A stretch of DNA of 64,000 bases from Steinernema hermaphroditum (GCA_030435675.1 CM059621.1:11532001-11596000), one strand, 5' to 3'. Counted from the first letter of the stretch, positions 1 through 12,114 are shown. The notes: generated from the sequence alone by a model not told the origin. Numbers and translations: made by a program.

Positions 1-74
1 CAACCCACAAGAGCGAATCCGCAGACGGTGAGGGCGACGAAGAAGCCAGCGCGGCCTTTCTCGAATTCTTCCAT
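1..74 (-). CDS. 5' end of an unidentified membrane protein (partial)
   Basis: An ATG in good context (CAAAATGG) at 74 opens a minus-strand frame that runs off the left edge. It begins MEEFEKGRAGFFVALTVCGF and continues hydrophobic, which looks like a short cytosolic N-terminus followed by a first membrane segment. Only 24 codons are visible, so no family can be named. It lies downstream of the patched-related gene on the same strand, separated by about 530 bp that would hold its promoter. Confidence 0.4.
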   Translation of the reverse strand, partial: MEEFEKGRAGFFVALTVCGFALVG

Positions 75-603
75 TTTGGCGACATTCGAAGAGGAACCGA
101 ACCGTTTTATGTCTGTTCCCCGGAAGATGTAGGTATCCAGGGCGGCTTCCTGGAGATAGCGATCTGCCTCCGAAACAAAAGGTGGCACCTTTCGGTGACA
201 TAAATACCTGCAGGGTGTTATCGGGGGCGGGATAGATAAGGCAACGTTTTAAGAAGGTGGAAAAACAGTTTCGAAACCTCGGGAGTGTAGTGAAACGTCA
301 CAAGTAATAATCCCGCCCGATCCCGAAATTGCGATAAGACCCTAATCACATAAAAAAATCACATCAATAACACATCAAACCGTGAAGAGGTTTACTGATC
401 TCGTGACACTAAAACAATGAAGTGAGTAACACCTACTCCGACATGACTAGTAAATCGTCATACTAATGGCACCACAACGGTTACATACCCAATACTGAAG
501 AACGCTTTGGTGTGGAGGAAAAATCACAGACTAATCGGGAAATACCTACCGTATTATATATACAAATACATAAATGAAGAAGACAAAAAATGTACAAACA
601 GGT
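75..603. other. intergenic, no gene seen
   Basis: AT-rich spacer between the stop of the patched-related gene and the ATG of the partial upstream-edge gene, both on the minus strand. It should contain the 3' UTR of the former and the promoter of the latter. I see no coding exon or RNA gene in it. Confidence 0.5.
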
Positions 604-3600
604 TTACATCGTAATGGGCTCGAGTTCGTTACCGTAATCGTCATCATTCGGGGGCTGATACCGGCATGACTTTTGGGAGGAAGACGACAGGAACGTTCGG
701 TAACAATTCAAGTTGGTAAGACAGATGGGGAGCGAGCCCAAGAAGGCTGGGAGAACAACTAGACCATGAAGTAAGCCCCAGGCGACGACTAAGAAGATTG
801 TCTTCAAGAAGACGATTGGAGAGTAGCTCTAAAAACAGAATGCGTAAACCGGCTGGTGAGTGGATATGTTCCAACCTGTAAGAAGAGCAGAGGTAGAACG
901 CACACGATTGTAGAAAGCCCTGCTTGGATCATCGGCCATCCCACTTGCTGCAGAGTGTGTTCGAGCTTCTCGTGCGCTCCTTTGATGGGGATCTTCACCA
1001 CACGGCCGTTCCGATATTCTTTTCGGTTGGTCAGCTGATAGTGGTAGGAAACGTGTGCCGTGAAGTCAACGGACATTCCAATTGACATCAGAACAGCCGC
1101 CATCGTGACTAAATCACTCGTACAGTACATTCAGAGCACGACTTACCGGGATCCAAATCAAAATGCCACCAAGATAAGAAACCAAACACTCCTGCAAATA
1201 AATCATGATGCTGTGAACAACACAAATCGCAAACCTAGGCTGATGGATGCAATGGCTACTGATGCCGTTACGACGCTACATGGGTTCGGGATGAACACAG
1301 CGCAAACGACGGCCATGCAGATGAGCGTCAAGAGTCCAGTCTGCAATGTGGCGATTACGGAAAGGTGTTTCGGACTGGGTCAACTCACCTGCAAGGCCAC
1401 AGTCTTTAAACTCAACATCTGGTCGACAAACATTCCGTTGGCTTCCCATACGGTAGCGTTCAAATCGGAATACCGAGCTGCAATCGTCCTCCATTCGGTC
1501 ATCAAGTCTATCCGATCTTCCCAGCTCGAAGTATTCTCGTATGCCACGTTGAACCAAAAACGGGTAACCATCGGCTGCTTCTCGTTGCCCGGCGATCGTT
1601 CGAGCTTCACGAAGGACTTGTAGTGCTCATAAAACGGCGAATCAAGGAAGTTATCCATTTTGGAGTAATCGTATCCCGTTGGCGTGTCCGCTTGCCAATT
1701 GGTTCCATCATCAAACGAGAAGAAGTTAAGCACCGACTGCAGGAGGTCTCCGTTCTCGAAGTAGTACTTGTAATCGCGCACCCACAGGATCGTCGAGTGG
1801 GACCCTTTGCATTTGGGTAGCGACTCGAATTCGTTGACTAGGGAATCGAATCGTTTGAGTTGGTGAGGATCGGAGATGTTGAACGGGCGATTAATGAGAA
1901 CCGTGACAGGATGGTACTCCTTCCACACTGAAATTTGTCCGGTAACTTAAAGCTATAAGTATGACACTCGCACCTGTTTCTGTCAGCAATTGATTTGGTT
2001 TCTGAATCGGAGAGTTCTTCGGCAAAATCTTTACCGCATCGAGCCTCACTTGGATGTTCAACGCGCCGTAAATGGCGAAATACCAGTACACCACAACGGC
2101 TACTATGAGAGCAGCGGTGAACGCCCGGTTTGCGATAATGCGGCAGTACAGCCGTAATATACACTGCATAAACCTGTCGATCTAGAAGAAAACCGTTCAG
2201 AAACATCGTGCACATAGTGTTATTCACCTTAGCTCTCCATCCGTGACTGAAAATATTGTACGCCGGATCCTCTTTTTCTTTAAATTTTTCGAGTTTCGAC
2301 GCAATGGCGAGAATGGGACCGAACAGGATCAGCTGTAGGATGTAATCCAGTCCCATGGCAATTGCAGTCGCCATACAGAACATGCGAATCTCTTAACACA
2401 GCACTGTGAAAACGCTCATAGGATATATACGCACCTGGCGTTGGGGTTAAGGCTCCGATCCCAAACGAGATGAAGTTGGTCAAGGAAGTGATCGTAATTG
2501 ACGGCCCAACTTCTTCGAACAACATTCCTAAGCGATCCACTACAGAGCACTTCTGAGGCGCAAGCTTTTGCCAGGCGTGGAGCATGAGGAAAGCATCATC
2601 AACACCTGAAACGACAGGTGAAACCGGAAGGAGAATACGATAAACCGGTACCGATTCCCATAATCAAAAACGGCATGACGAGCATGAAAGAGTTTGTGCG
2701 AAGTCCACACAGGGAGATCAAACCGTAAGTGGTTGAAATTGCGAGGATAGGACAAAAGCTCGCTCCCAGCGCGACGAGGCCCTTCCCAATATCTAGCTCG
2801 TCGTAAAACCAAGAACTCAGAAGTACGTTGATGATGACGAAAAGCATCATGAAGCCAAATCCAGCAGCGAAGAAAGGCGTCATCTTCTGACCGTCACGGA
2901 TCATCTCTGCATCCAAAATTTCAGTTCCGATGACCTGAACATTTTTGTCAACATCAGTGACATTTGCTGCCGCTCCCAAACCTGCATGTCGATTATGGAG
3001 CTGTTGTACTCTTCACGACTGAACTTGTACAGTGTCGTTTCCCAAAGCGCCAGCTTCTCCGCCATTTCGTCGTCATCTTTATCGCCTCGAAACAGCAGAA
3101 ACACAACCTGGAAAGAGCGAGTTGACAAGGAGCAACATCCAACACTGTGCCCACCCTAACGGAATCCATGTTCGTTACCAGCTGAGCATTTGTTTTGTTG
3201 TTGACGAGCTCGTCCGCCGTAATGTTCCTTCCCATAAATTCATCTTTCACAGGATCCTCCTTGACCTGCACACCGAACAGCAGTCGCTCCAAATGTACTG
3301 TGAATCCACCGATCGTCGCCACAGGATACGTCAGATTGGTTGTTGAAGACAGCGGCAATCCGGAGCGTAGCAGCTCCTTTTCGGCTTCGAGGGCACCCTG
3401 AAATGGCACTTGTCATAATTCTCAAATGAAGAGTCATTTGTCAAATCAAAAATACGCAAAATTAAACAGATAGTCGTCCATATGCAGGCAATTCGTACAT
3501 TAATGCTCAAATGGAAAGGAACTCACATGGAAGATGCGCATAATGGTGTTCAGCTTGCAGTACGACGTGCACACGTCCCGATACTTGTACTTCTTCCGCT

Positions 3601-4132
3601 TGTGCTCGATCGTGTAGTTGTCCATCAAGAAGACGTTCAGCGCGGCCGCCTCGTCCATATGTTCCTGGCGCAGCATGGAACCTCCGTCCTTCGCCGTCAA
3701 CAGCACTGCTGTCACCATGGGGTCGCCGGAGGAGTTCCAGAATTCGCGGATAACGTCGGTTTCGTAGCGTGACGGGGCGTTCGTCGGAGTGTAGCCATCG
3801 CGGATTCGGTCCTTGAGCACCATGAAATACATGCCGAAGGAGTTGGAGGCGATGAGAAGAGCGGCGATGATGTAGGCGTACGGATACATGCCTATGCTTC
3901 GTCCCAGCAAGTTGAACATTCCGCGGAGGCTCAGAAATCGCCATAGCCACAGCAGTTTCGACTGGTGGCGCGTCGGAGTGCCGCCGGCGGCGGCCGAAGG
4001 AGCGCGGGCGACGACGGCGTCCTCGGGATCGGAGGACTCCTCGACAGAAGGCACGGAAAGACGCGCCAATTCGTCGCCAGCCGCTTCCGCCTCCTCGGCG
4101 GCGACCATCCTGCTGAATTCGTTCACCTTCAT
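604..4132 (-). CDS. Patched-related (PTR/PTCHD) membrane protein, 12 exons
   Basis: Spliced exons 4132-3527, 3397-3155, 3107-2982, 2934-2652, 2605-2435, 2391-2228, 2181-1974, 1927-1389, 1340-1235, 1191-1147, 1108-876 and 828-604 join in phase to about 982 aa. The protein has the RND/Patched layout: one N-terminal membrane segment, a large lumenal domain, a sterol-sensing-like five-helix block with [16 protein letters not shown] (GxxxDD) and [12 protein letters not shown], then a second lumenal domain and a second helix block with [16 protein letters not shown] and [15 protein letters not shown]. Nematode PTR proteins act in cuticle, moulting and membrane traffic, probably moving lipids. I placed the start at the first in-frame ATG (MKVNEFSRM); an extra 5' exon upstream of 4192 is possible. 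Introns are 42-130 nt; the 47-nt intron at 2935-2981 is needed to keep frame. Which ptr paralogue it is cannot be told. Confidence 0.9.
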
Positions 4133-4942
4133 GTCCGCACGAAGTGATTCACGCGATGTGCGCCCGAAATTTACATAATCGACCCTCTGCACGGTGCAGA
4201 CTAGACAGAGACGAAAAGTGCGTCTAGGAAGAGATTTGGGGAAAATGAGGAGAGAAGTCGGTCCGGGTCCGAGAAGTGACTGAGGGCAAACAGCCGCCGT
4301 GGCGCCGGGCTAATGGAGATGTTTGCGGATAAATGTGCTCGCTGGTCCGGAGAGGGAGAGGAACGACAGGGCAAAAGAAGTTCAGAGCAAAGGTGCGCTT
4401 TATTTTTAGACGGAACACCGACGGGCCAGCTGGCTTTGTGTTCGGGAAGGGGACGCTCAGAACTAACCGATGAGGTCATCAGAGTGAGTCGACATCACAC
4501 AGCGTCATCTTTATATGCAGCACAGAGTGAAAGCCGTGGAACGAGAGTGTGCAAAGGCGACGTTCCAAGCCTGTGGGCGGCGATTTACGCAAGCTTTCCA
4601 AAAGTTCCTCTTTCTATCAAATTTATGGAAAGGCACGCCAATTCAGAGAAGAGATGATAGCGACTACAGTATCCCCAACACGCATAAGTCCTAGACAGAA
4701 AATCTATCGTGATGCGCCATGAATTTGTGGCAAATCCCTCAACGATTCCTTCCAAAATTCAAATTCAAACCGTGCCTCTCTTTCCCTCTCGCTCGCCGTT
4801 TCGCGCGCGATTGTGAAAATGGCGCAGTGCTGGGCCGCTGGCGGATTTGTGCGTCGGCATTTTTTCGCCAATTTTCGCTGCTTTTCTTTCGGAGTGCGCG
4901 ACCGTTCTCTCTGAGTGCCTATTGTCTATCCAACATTCCAGA
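4133..4942. other. divergent intergenic region between ptr and PNP genes
   Basis: No convincing exon. It lies between the starts of the minus-strand patched-related gene and the plus-strand nucleoside phosphorylase and presumably carries both promoters. A short upstream exon of the patched gene could lie at its left end: an AG-preceded open stretch extends to about 4192. Confidence 0.4.
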
Positions 4943-6148
4943 ATGTCTAGGTCTCCGTTTAAGAAGCGTGTCCGCAGCACGTCGACTTCTGGCGAACCCA
5001 AAATTCTCGAGTAAGTCGCTCTTCACCTCTTTTGCGCACTCTTAGCAGTGTGGAAGTGTCTCTATGGCCAGACTGACAATCCCTGTTTTAGCCCGTCTTC
5101 CGTCTCCGATATCAACGATGCCGTCGAAATGATCCAGTATAAGATCGAAGGCAAGTCGCCCGAGATCGCAATCGTGTGCGGAAGCGGATGGTCCTCGCTG
5201 CCGCTTCCCGACCAAGTGCATGCGGAAGTCGATTTCGCCGAACTTTTCCTCCCAAAAAGTGCCGTGCCGTCCCACAACAACAAGTTCGTTTTCGGCGATT
5301 ACGAATACACGACGGAAGACGGCACGAAACAGAGAGCTTTCATCTGCGTTCTGAAGGGCCGACTCCATCCGTACGAGTTCAATATGAACACCGCTTTGGT
5401 AGGCGTGCTAGGAGCGCGCATAACAACTGATGCGCTGCGTTTTAGTGTTCTCTTCCCATCCTGATCATGGCCCGTCTCGGAATCAAGAAGTTGATCTTGA
5501 CCAACGCGGTTGGCGGAAGTGGCGAGGGGGGCTACGACTCCAAGACCTTCGTGCTGATCGACGATCACATCTGCCTGCCCGCACTTTCCGGATTCTCACC
5601 GCTCATGGGCATACCGACTCTGAAGGCGCTAGGACTGCAGGCAGCGAAGGAAGACAAGTTCGTCGTTTTCCATAACGACACTCCCTACAGGAAGAACGTC
5701 AACGAGGCGCTGATGAACCACTGGCAAGATGATGAGAAGATGAAAGTCAAAAGGGGCGTCTATGCAATGCAGGGAGGACCCGAGTTCGAAACGCCAGCCG
5801 AAATCAACTTCCTGCTGACGCATGGAGGTGCCAATTGTGTCGGTAAGCACAGTCGGCGCAGTTCGTTCGCAATCTCGGCTGTTTAGGTCTATCACTCGCA
5901 CACGAGGCGCTCGTCGCGAAATACTTGAACATGGACATCGTCGGGATTTCGCTGATCACGAATACGTAAGCGTTCACACGAGGATACAGTCACGAGCATT
6001 TGAGTTTAGGAAAAACGACCCGGAAGAGCCGAACCATGACGCCGTCAAGAGTACGATGGAGGAGGGTTCGGAGTGCTTCGAAAACGGTGCAAAGCTTCTG
6101 AACAAAGCCGTGGGACTGATGCTGGAACTCCCCGCTGGAAACGCGTGA
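4943..6148 (+). CDS. Purine nucleoside phosphorylase (PNP family)
   Basis: Exons 4943-5010, 5092-5398, 5446-5842, 5887-5965 and 6010-6148 join to 329 aa. The trimeric PNP fold is clear: phosphate loop CGSG, LKGRLHPYE (family QGRFHxYEGY), LILTNAVGG with a following DDHI, GPEFETPAEI (family GPxFETxAE), and GANCVGLSLAHE with ISLITNT, where the base-contacting Asn is kept. The enzyme splits purine nucleosides with phosphate in purine salvage in the cytosol. The N-terminus carries about 22 extra residues encoded by exon 1 compared with vertebrate PNP. The usual VGMS is VGLS here. No operon partner is evident; the next plus-strand gene is far away. Confidence 0.93.
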
Positions 6149-6637
6149 AGCGGAGAAGAGGGCAATGGAGTTTAGGATTGTGATTTGTTTATTATTTTAT
6201 ACTGTGTATGTTCTTGCATAAATGTCTTTAAGTGGTTGTGTAGCAAGTGTTATTGTCGCCGGATTTACTTGGGGGTAAAAGGCAGGAGGTGGGGATGTAC
6301 TTGTGTTTACAGGTACATTTGAAGACATCAAGGGTTGAGGGGGACACGAGGGACATTCGCGCGATCGATGACCGATAGAAGGGCCAGCTGGGAGACGCTG
6401 TCCGGCGAGGGCCAACAAACAAACACGTCGCGGAAGGCCGAAGGCGCCGAATTAGCGATTCGCTTTCGGGGGAGCGGCCTCCCGCGGGCGAAGGCGCGAC
6501 TTCGCCATAATTGTTCGCGGAAGCGCGTCGAAGCGGGATTCCGGAGGAGGAGACGACGCCTTCTCCGCGGGCGTCGTCACGGCGATCGATCGCAGCGCCC
6601 AGCTGCACCTCGCAGCAGCTGAGGGCCGCGGAAGAGG

Positions 6638-6958
6638 CTAAAGCGCCGGGTACACGTCTGGCCGCGTCACAATTAGTATGTTGTTGTTGACGTGGCCGGG
6701 AGGCGCGTGAATCAGCGCTGCCATGGACGAGGAACTGCGGGAGGGCGTTCCGAGAAGGCTGCGCTCCAGATGGCAATTAGCGGAGTGGCCCTGAGGACGC
6801 TTTGTGGAATTTGAAAATGGCGACTGAAGAGGAGGAGGACTTTTGTCTTCAGTGCTCTATTTGGTGACAGATCAAGTTACATATGAATGTGGCTGCAGTC
6901 CTCCGTGTCGTCCTCATACGCAGTAGAGTCCATCTCCTCGTCAACATTCTGAGATCCA
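6638..6958 (-). CDS. possible 3'-terminal exons of an unassigned gene
   Basis: Two stretches look like minus-strand exons but cannot be joined to a gene. One starts after TTTTTTCTATCAG at 6958 and reads an acidic tail with NVDEEMDSTAYEDDTEDCSH before a stop at 6877. The other starts after CTCCTCTTCAG at 6823 and is open for 61 codons to a TAG at 6638, ending HVNNNILIVTRPDVYPAL. Their phases do not match each other directly. They could be alternative 3' ends of a gene whose body I did not find between 6960 and 7340, or chance open frames in GC-rich DNA. Confidence 0.28.
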
Positions 6959-7344
6959 CTGATAGAAAAAAAAAACCTATAGCAATACAAGCACGAAATC
7001 GAGGAAGATGAAGAGTCCTTATGGATAAGCGCTAATAGCGGTACGCTCACCGTCCCATACTGAGCTCAACAGTGAAAGATAAACACCTACGTCCACACAT
7101 CTGGTTCTGCCGCATAATTCCGGCGAAAACATCTCACAAAAGCAGTGCCTAACCGGCCAGAATGGAAACGTTGACAATGTTTGCCAATTTACCGGTATCG
7201 CTTGCAAAAGACGTAATCCTTTCGAGTGACAGTAATCCTCTCCTAATAGTTAGATTAACTAAAAAAGCAAAACAACAAGGTAGGAATGCTCGGAAACGAC
7301 CATCATCAACAACACAAGGGAGAAGAGAGAAATCCCGCAATCAA

Positions 7345-7350
7345 TTTATT
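7345..7350 (-). terminator. poly(A) signal AATAAA of the inhibitor-2-like gene
   Basis: AATAAA on the minus strand, 39 nt after the TAG stop at 7389. It supports 7389 as the true end of the upstream coding region. Confidence 0.6.
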
Positions 7351-7388
7351 ATGCTTCCCTTAAATACACGACGGGTTCCACAGGTCCA

Positions 7389-8610
7389 CTACTTCTGGCG
7401 TCCGGACGACTTTGGAGACTTTACGTTCGCCTTTGAACGTTTTTTCCTGGGCGACTTTGTCGACTTTTGCTTGGGAACTTCGAGAGTAGGAAGCAGATTG
7501 AGCGACTTGATCTCGGAGATGTTCCTGAGTGTGTTGTCGTCGACAGCTGGAGCTTTGTCCAGGCCAATCGTGGAGAGATCCGTTTTGTTGTCCTCATTTT
7601 TGCCGCCTGGTTGCGTCTGTTGACCGCCCTTTTTAGACTGCACAACAACCTTTCTAGATTTCTTCTCAACTTCCGAGTTCTCAGGTTGCGTTTTCTGAAT
7701 GGCTTCCGAACTCGGATTCCGAGGGCCCTCTCGAGCTGTCGAATCCTCGGACTGTGGTTGCGGAGTGACTCCTTTAGGCACCGTAGGCTCTTGGGAACCT
7801 TCAGATTTCGAAGGGGCAGACTGCTTGGTTTCAGTCTGTGAAGGCTCGGACTTCTTTCTATCGGACTGTGAAGGCTCGGACTTCTTGCTGTCGGACTGTG
7901 AAGACTCGAGTTGCTTGCTGTCAGCCTTCATTGCCGCATCCATCTCGCGGTTCAAACGCATTGCTTGTTCGAACATGTTGGCATAGTGCTAGAATTTTTA
8001 TATGTACATGCATCGCCAAACGGCTAAGAGCTTACCGCGTCTCTGTTTGCGTTGAAAGCGGCTTTCTCAGCATCTGTGTGAATTTCCGAATTGTTGGGAT
8101 CAGCGATGGTCACTTTCGGCCCGGGCGTTGGTGGATCTGGCTGAAATTTTACTTTACGTCAGGAAAGATTTGCAAAACACACCTGGAAGAGATGACCCAT
8201 GGTGCGAGCACGAGGCTGGTATGTCTCCAGGATATTCACTTCATCGAAAAAAGCACGACGCCTCCTTGAGAGAGCGAACGAGTGCACTCGCATCCACTAA
8301 ATGACCGCACTCACTCATAACAATAGTGCCTCGAATGCTTACCACAAAGGCGAAGAAAACGGCGAAAGCGATGACGGCACTTCCGAAGAGACGTACGCCT
8401 CGAGACGGAGATTTTCCCAGTTGCTGCGCGATGAAGTGAGTCAGAACGATCGCCAGAAAGAAGACCATGGTCACTCTGAAACGCGCACTAAAAAGAAAAG
8501 CAATGACTGGATTCGATGACGACGCTAACTTACGCTCCACTATAAGGGGCACGAGTCTTCGGAGCTACAGGCGCCTTCGTCGGGGCGGGGACAACAGCGG
8601 TTTCGGCCAT
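7389..8610 (-). CDS. Protein phosphatase inhibitor-2-like protein with N-terminal membrane segments
   Basis: Exons 8610-8534, 8487-8343, 8296-8183, 8140-8036 and 7988-7389 join in phase to 346 aa. Residues about 110-140 read FFDEVNILETYQP followed by PDPPTPGPK, matching the WDExNILxTYHP..PxTP core by which inhibitor-2 (PPP1R2, PF04979) grips PP1. A later HYANMFEQAMRLNREMD resembles the second HYNEG helix that covers the PP1 active site. Unusually, exons 1-2 add about 75 residues with two hydrophobic stretches (VTMVFFLAIVLTHFIAQQL and GSAVIAFAVFFAFV), predicting a membrane-anchored form. The last exon is Ser/Lys/Pro-rich with imperfect SEPSQSDxKK repeats and a basic C-terminus. All junctions are canonical, so the fusion is not an obvious model error. 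The inhibitor-2 assignment is from motif similarity. Confidence 0.7.
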
Positions 8611-9626
8611 CTTGGAGTCAGGGGCTGCACACGACCTCTCCAATCGATGGACTGTGCTGGAGTGAGAGGAGGGCGACCGGTGCCTAGAAGCAGGAACACC
8701 GAATGCAGCGACGATCGTCGGCTGACAGACAAAGTGATCTAGGTCCCACAGCGATGTCTCAATTCCTGCAAATGCAGTGGATCATCTATTCACTCCGCGC
8801 TACTCCCCCGGACAAGGTGGCGTGCCAGTTGATCTGCAAGTTCTGTTCGATGCCGCTGCTCGAAGACAAGACTCGCAGCGCTGGTGGAAGAAAGTCACCG
8901 TAATCGTCAGCAGTGTGCACTCAGAAAAAGAGAAACGAGTAAAACGATTCTTGAACCGTGTCTCTCCGGTTTTAAACCTGTACATGAGATTGCTTTGTAA
9001 CGTGCATGAGCAAAATCTTTACTGTGACATCGTCATCAGAGTGCACAAACTAAGGGATCGTGCAAGACTAGTGGTAAAGATGATCATCGCCTCCGGGTTG
9101 TATGCTCAACTGGCAATGGAGGACGGGTCTAATTCATGGCCGAAGTGGTCTAATCCATGTCCATGTACGTGTGCAAGAAGTTCTGAACGGCGCAATCACT
9201 GTTACGGGATGACCATGAGCGGTGGTCAAAGGGAACCATGGTCTATGGTGCGTAGCATGTGACTACAAGTGTACAGTACAACACAGTGTAAGAATTATGC
9301 AAATGTGGAAGAGCTTTTGACTGCTTATATGCCACATAAGTCACAGGAACGCGTGTCCCGAATTTTGCCTGGTTTCTGCTCCGGCCAACGATGTTCCTGC
9401 TACTATGCGCCCGATAGCTCAGCGTCGCATGGACCTGATGAACGTTACCGACACGATGCCTTCTGTTGTCACAAAGGAATACGTGAATTCCGTGAAAAAT
9501 ACTGAATTTTACAGTATTACCTTGCTCAAGGGTTTGTCTACGTAAATCTCATATATTTCACTCAAGGTATTCACCATTGGAACGTGGTAAGATCATTCCA
9601 TTTTACGGCCAACATCCGGATTCCGG
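8611..9626. other. intergenic, no gene seen
   Basis: Upstream of the inhibitor-2-like gene. Open frames here are short and have no exon-like boundaries or recognisable similarity. It borders the inverted-repeat island that starts near 9627. Confidence 0.4.
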
Positions 9627-11412
9627 TCTTTCATTTGTGCCCCCAGCGATCGGTCGGGTCGTCCACTCGCTCTCTCTCTGAGGCTGTCTGAGCCGAATGA
9701 GTTAAGTGAGCGGTCGTTCTCGGCCGTCGCTGTTGGCGCAATGATCGCCCCGGCTCCCAGAAGGCCTGGAACACCAGGGAGCCGTAGTTCCACCGTCTCG
9801 CCAAGAAGCTCGTCATGACCGCCCGACTCTACCCGCGCCAGAGAAGCCGAAGAAGCGTTGCAACTCCGAAGTCCGCGCCGCCAGCCGAACCGAAGATGCC
9901 CCTCCGTTCCGTTCGCTGTTCTCCGCCGCCGCGCCACTTCCGGAATCAACTCTTCACGACTTCGACGCCCGCGCATACTGATGGGAACGCTGGATTCTCT
10001 TCGGATTCGTCTGCTCCACCGAAACCAGAAGAAAATCAGCGGCTACGGTGTGACTTTGTTGTTCTTTGTGCATTTATGAGACGTCCTGCACGGCGTAAGC
10101 CGTTGATTCGGGAAGATAAATCGTGTAAATCATCCGGATTCCTCGTTCGTGGAATATGCGTAGTTTAAGACCAGAAAATGTTTCTGGTCCAATTTTCAAC
10201 ATCTTTACAGTATTCTAAGTGATTTCCTCGAATACTATCATTTGTATGTGAGCACAGGTGAAGGTAAGATAAACCGAAGAGAGTACTATACGAACTTTCA
10301 AACATGAATCTCTCAGCCTAAAGTGTAAAGCCATTATGAGGGCCAACTTGGAAACATACGGCGTCGGGTAGTCGGACTTTCTAAGAATCCAAGGGTAATT
10401 TTTTCAACATTTGAACCCTTTTTCTTTAAAGTAGAAATGAGCTCGTGGAGTCTGTATGTGGGCACGGTAGCGATGAGTGGTAGCTACCTGCTACATGTCC
10501 CCATTCCTTGTTATGGAACTTAACCATTTGGAAATGTTGGAGTTAAGAGAACATGGTGATCCGAAAAGGCCAACTTTTTGAGATTTGCTTATATTGTGAT
10601 ACATGACGGTAACAACGATAGGTGCGTTCTGCAGGTAACACAAAACGATGCACATGGTTGAAGACAGTCACCGTCCATCACACAATAAATACCATAGGAA
10701 GCCCGTATATTGCTTCGCATTTCGCCATCTCGAGGTACCAAAAAATGACCATAGAAACAGAATAGGCCTCCCGCATCAAAAGCCATGCACTGTACTAGTC
10801 GCCAACACCAGGCTAGAAGTCTTCTTCGAAAGATACTCGGAGTTTTCGATTTAACAATGTCGTCTGAGAGTTTATTCCAGATACGATTTTTTTTTACACG
10901 ATTTACACGATTTATCTTCCCGAATCAACGGCTTACGCCGTGCAGGACGTCTCATATATGCACAAAGAAGAACAGAGTCACACCGTGGTCGCTGATTTTT
11001 TCTGATTTCGGTGGAGCAGACGAATCCGAATAGAATGCAGCGTTCCCATTAGTTTGCGCGGGCATCGAAGTCGTGAAGAGCTAATTCCGGAAGTGGAATA
11101 GCGGTGGAGCAGAGCCAACGGAGCGGAGAGTCATATTCGGTTCGGCTGGCGGCGTGGACTTCGGAGTTGCAACGCTTCTTCGGCTTCTCTGATGGCGCGG
11201 GTAGAGTCGGGCGGTCGTGACGGGCTTTTTGGCGAGACGGTGGAACTACGGCTCCCTGGTGTTCCAGGCCTCCTGGGAGCCGGGGCGATCATTGCGCCAA
11301 CAACGACGGCCGAGAACGACCGCTCACTTAACTCATTCGGCTCAGACAGCCTCAGAGAGAGAGAGAAAGAGCGAGTGGACGACCCGACCGATCGCTGGGG
11401 GCACAAATGAAA
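9627..11412. repeat. large inverted repeat, ~510-bp arms
   Basis: The left arm (about 9627-10137) is the reverse complement of the right arm (about 10893-11412) with scattered mismatches and small indels. Markers are the (CT/GA)-rich CTCGCTCTCTCTCTGAGG at 9666 against its complement near 11365, and GTCCTGCACGGCGTAAGCCG at 10083 against its complement near 10930. The arms share a frame reading VELRLPGVPGLLGAGAII (minus on the left, plus on the right) that is not open to a full protein in either copy. The layout suggests two copies of one element in opposite orientation, or a foldback element. The family is unknown to me. Confidence 0.75.
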
Positions 11413-11800
11413 GCTATTCCAGATAGATATGACTAAATTGGAGAAATAGCGACGGAACCTTTCAGTCTTTCGAACAACAGGAGGATTCTGTACAGTGACC
11501 GTGACCTAGTGCGAGGATTTAGTGGTGGAGCAGTAAAAAAACATCACTGGGTCATGCCTACCGAATGCACCTATTGTTGTTCCCGTCATGCATCACAACA
11601 TAAGCAAATCTCAAAAAGTTGACCTTTTCAAATAACAATGTTTCTCTTAACTCCACAATTTCTAATTGGTTAAGTTACATAAAAGGCTATGGAGACATGT
11701 AGCAGGCAGCTAAAACTCACAGCTACTATGCCAATATAATGACTCCACAAGCTCACTTCTACTTTAAAGAAAAAAGAGTCAAAAGTTGAAAAAACGACTT
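10397..11800. repeat. second inverted repeat, interleaved with the first
   Basis: About 10397-10636 is the reverse complement of about 11567-11800 (for example CTTTAAAGTAGAAATGAGCTC near 10427 against its complement near 11755). Divergence is greater than in the neighbouring repeat. The left arm lies inside the loop of the 9627/11412 repeat and the right arm lies outside its right arm, so the two pairs interleave. They are better read as two rearranged copies of a longer element than as one hairpin. Confidence 0.65.
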
Positions 11801-11959
11801 TTGATGAGAGATTTCTGGGTTGAAAAGAAAACAGTGCCCCAACAGCTCCGAATACAACATCGGTTTTCTTAAGTTCGAGCACCCGGACAAATCCGATATC
11901 GGCTGATATTATTGTTTTATGTCAATAAAACATTTTCTACGTATTTTCTACTTTCTATT

Positions 11960-12114
11960 AATGTCCTCATTGAGTTCTTCTACCGTTTCCACGAAGACCA
12001 AATGTCACAAATGCTTCTGACGCGCCGACCAGAAAGAAGATAGTATAAGGAGAGGCTGACTGAGCAACCTCCTGAAGGGTCATTTGTCATGGGAAACTCC
12101 ACATCGATGCTTTT
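11960..12114 (-). pseudogene. duplicated Lon catalytic-Ser exon remnant (downstream of copy 1)
   Basis: After an intron-like GATTTTAG end, the minus strand reads KSIDVEFPMTNDPSGGCS then LLSGRRVR. This is a second copy of the exon that carries the Lon peptidase Ser (family PKDGPSAG...LLSGRxVR). It then jumps to a degraded end resembling the Lon C-terminus. The Lys-bearing segment is missing. It lies immediately 3' of the short Lon-derived gene and overlaps that gene's last codons in another frame. Confidence 0.65.

Noticed and set aside
6228..6776. Minus-strand 182-codon Arg/Ser-rich open frame
   Set aside because: GC-rich, low-complexity composition and no exon boundaries in that frame; a different frame of the same DNA looks more exon-like (6638-6823).
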